Positions 5,485 through 5,889 of a DNA stretch of 5,889 nucleotides are shown here, piece by piece. The stretch is from positions 1-5,889 of the forward strand of contig JAGGWO010000151.1 of NCBI GenBank assembly GCA_021157485.1, in the 5' to 3' direction. The position numbers were made by a program, and so were the translations under genes. The notes beneath the pieces are model-generated. The model was not told where the DNA came from. It saw only the letters and a program-made list of their open reading frames with translations, and searched no databases. The number at the start of each line of letters is the position of its first letter. The first letter of the stretch is position 1. This DNA is from Sulfurimonas sp. GTDB taxonomy: Bacteria; Campylobacterota; Campylobacteria; Campylobacterales; Sulfurimonadaceae.

Positions 5485-5889
5485 ATGAAAAAAATAACTT
5501 TAATCTATCTAGTTACTTTGATGACATCTTTATTGAGTTTCGCTATTATATATATTGTTATGAATCCAAAATTAGAAAATTCTATTTTTATCCATAACAA
5601 GCCTATCGAAAAGTCTTCTTTTTTAACATCTAAATATTTATTTGAAAAACTCAAAGAAAATAAAAAATATATAGTAGTGTTTGGAACTTCAAGAAGTGCA
5701 AAAATAAGTTCCAAATTATATGGAGAAAACATAATAAACTTCTCAGAATCTGTATATGGAAATCCTTACGATGTAATGAATTTAATAAACCAATTAAGTA
5801 CTAAGCAAATTGCTAATATTTCGAAAATACTGTATTTAGTAGATAATCATACTTTTAGAGAAAGAGGGAACTATGATATTGATTATTCA
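5485..5889 (+). CDS. membrane-anchored extracytoplasmic protein, probable SGNH-like O-acylation partner (3' truncated by window)
   Basis: The first 135 residues are in the window; the gene runs off the right edge. Residues 4-26 form one hydrophobic signal-anchor, placing the rest outside the inner membrane. Residues 63-71 read IVVFGTSRS: a beta-strand followed by G-T-S-R-S, similar to block I of SGNH/GDSL-type and DltD/AlgJ-like proteins (G-x-S-R/E/H-S), with Ser69 as the probable nucleophile. NFSESVYGNPYDVM (85-98) could be the next conserved block with Gly and Asn. The start is supported by GAGGT (5476-5480), which overlaps the TGA of the MBOAT gene, so the two are probably translated together. 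MBOAT genes paired with such a protein (AlgI-AlgJ/X, DltB-DltD, PatA-PatB) transfer acyl groups to cell-surface polymers. The His and Asp of a catalytic triad would be beyond the edge, so the enzyme assignment is an inference. Confidence 0.7.
   Translation, partial: MKKITLIYLVTLMTSLLSFAIIYIVMNPKLENSIFIHNKPIEKSSFLTSKYLFEKLKENKKYIVVFGTSRSAKISSKLYGENIINFSESVYGNPYDVMNLINQLSTKQIANISKILYLVDNHTFRERGNYDIDYS

Noticed and set aside
5505..5732. Minus-strand open frame of 75 codons
   Set aside because: It lies antisense to the SGNH-like protein gene, which has a ribosome site, signal-anchor and operon position.

Overview
The window looks like part of a Campylobacterota (epsilonproteobacterial) chromosome, most like Sulfurimonas and relatives. 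This is inferred from the AT-rich but tightly packed coding style, the protein flavour of ThiG, the NAD(P)HX dehydratase and the NSS transporter, and tRNA genes that encode their own CCA ends. No species can be named from the sequence alone.

Left part (1-2886) is ordinary, densely packed core genome. The C-terminal part of an ADP/ATP-dependent NAD(P)H-hydrate dehydratase (nnrD domain) enters from the left edge and is followed by a complete thiG (thiazole synthase). Tail-to-tail with thiG, only 1 nt away, is a minus-strand two-gene unit: a neurotransmitter:sodium symporter (NSS) family transporter (1549-2886), then a 91-residue soluble protein of unknown function (1272-1547) that starts 1 nt after the transporter stop codon.

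Middle part (2887-3526): the transporter is divergent from a five-gene tRNA cluster, Pro(UGG)-His(GUG)-Arg(UCG)-Arg(UCU)-Leu(UAG). The cluster is driven by a perfect-consensus sigma70-type promoter (TTGACA, 17 nt, TATAAT) with a GC-rich discriminator. All five tRNAs fold into full cloverleaves and encode CCA.

Right part (3527-5889) has an accessory character and is visibly more AT-rich. Just after the 3' end of tRNA-Leu, on the minus strand and pointing toward the tRNA, lies a decayed piece of a tyrosine recombinase (phage/island integrase). It keeps the TRH box and the ITLxxYSKYI nucleophile segment but lacks the LGH motif, a start codon and the N-terminal part. A second, frame-broken minus-strand relic follows. 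This is the usual footprint of an old tRNA-associated genomic island. Beyond it is a plus-strand operon for extracytoplasmic O-acylation: an AlgI-type MBOAT acyltransferase, followed 7 nt later by a membrane-anchored protein with a GTSRS segment resembling an SGNH/DltD/AlgJ-type nucleophile motif, cut by the right edge.

The MBOAT gene is split by one extra T. Its true N-terminus starts at a TTG (4019) and runs in one frame to a T6 tract (4121-4126); the rest, including all catalytic motifs, is in the next frame. With five Ts the gene would encode a normal protein of about 485 residues. The leader of this gene also carries a dyad symmetry (3953-3989) and a six-codon upstream ORF. The broken MBOAT gene, its leader and the integrase relic are the parts most worth a second look. 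I saw no CRISPR array, rRNA, intact insertion sequence or clearly novel system.
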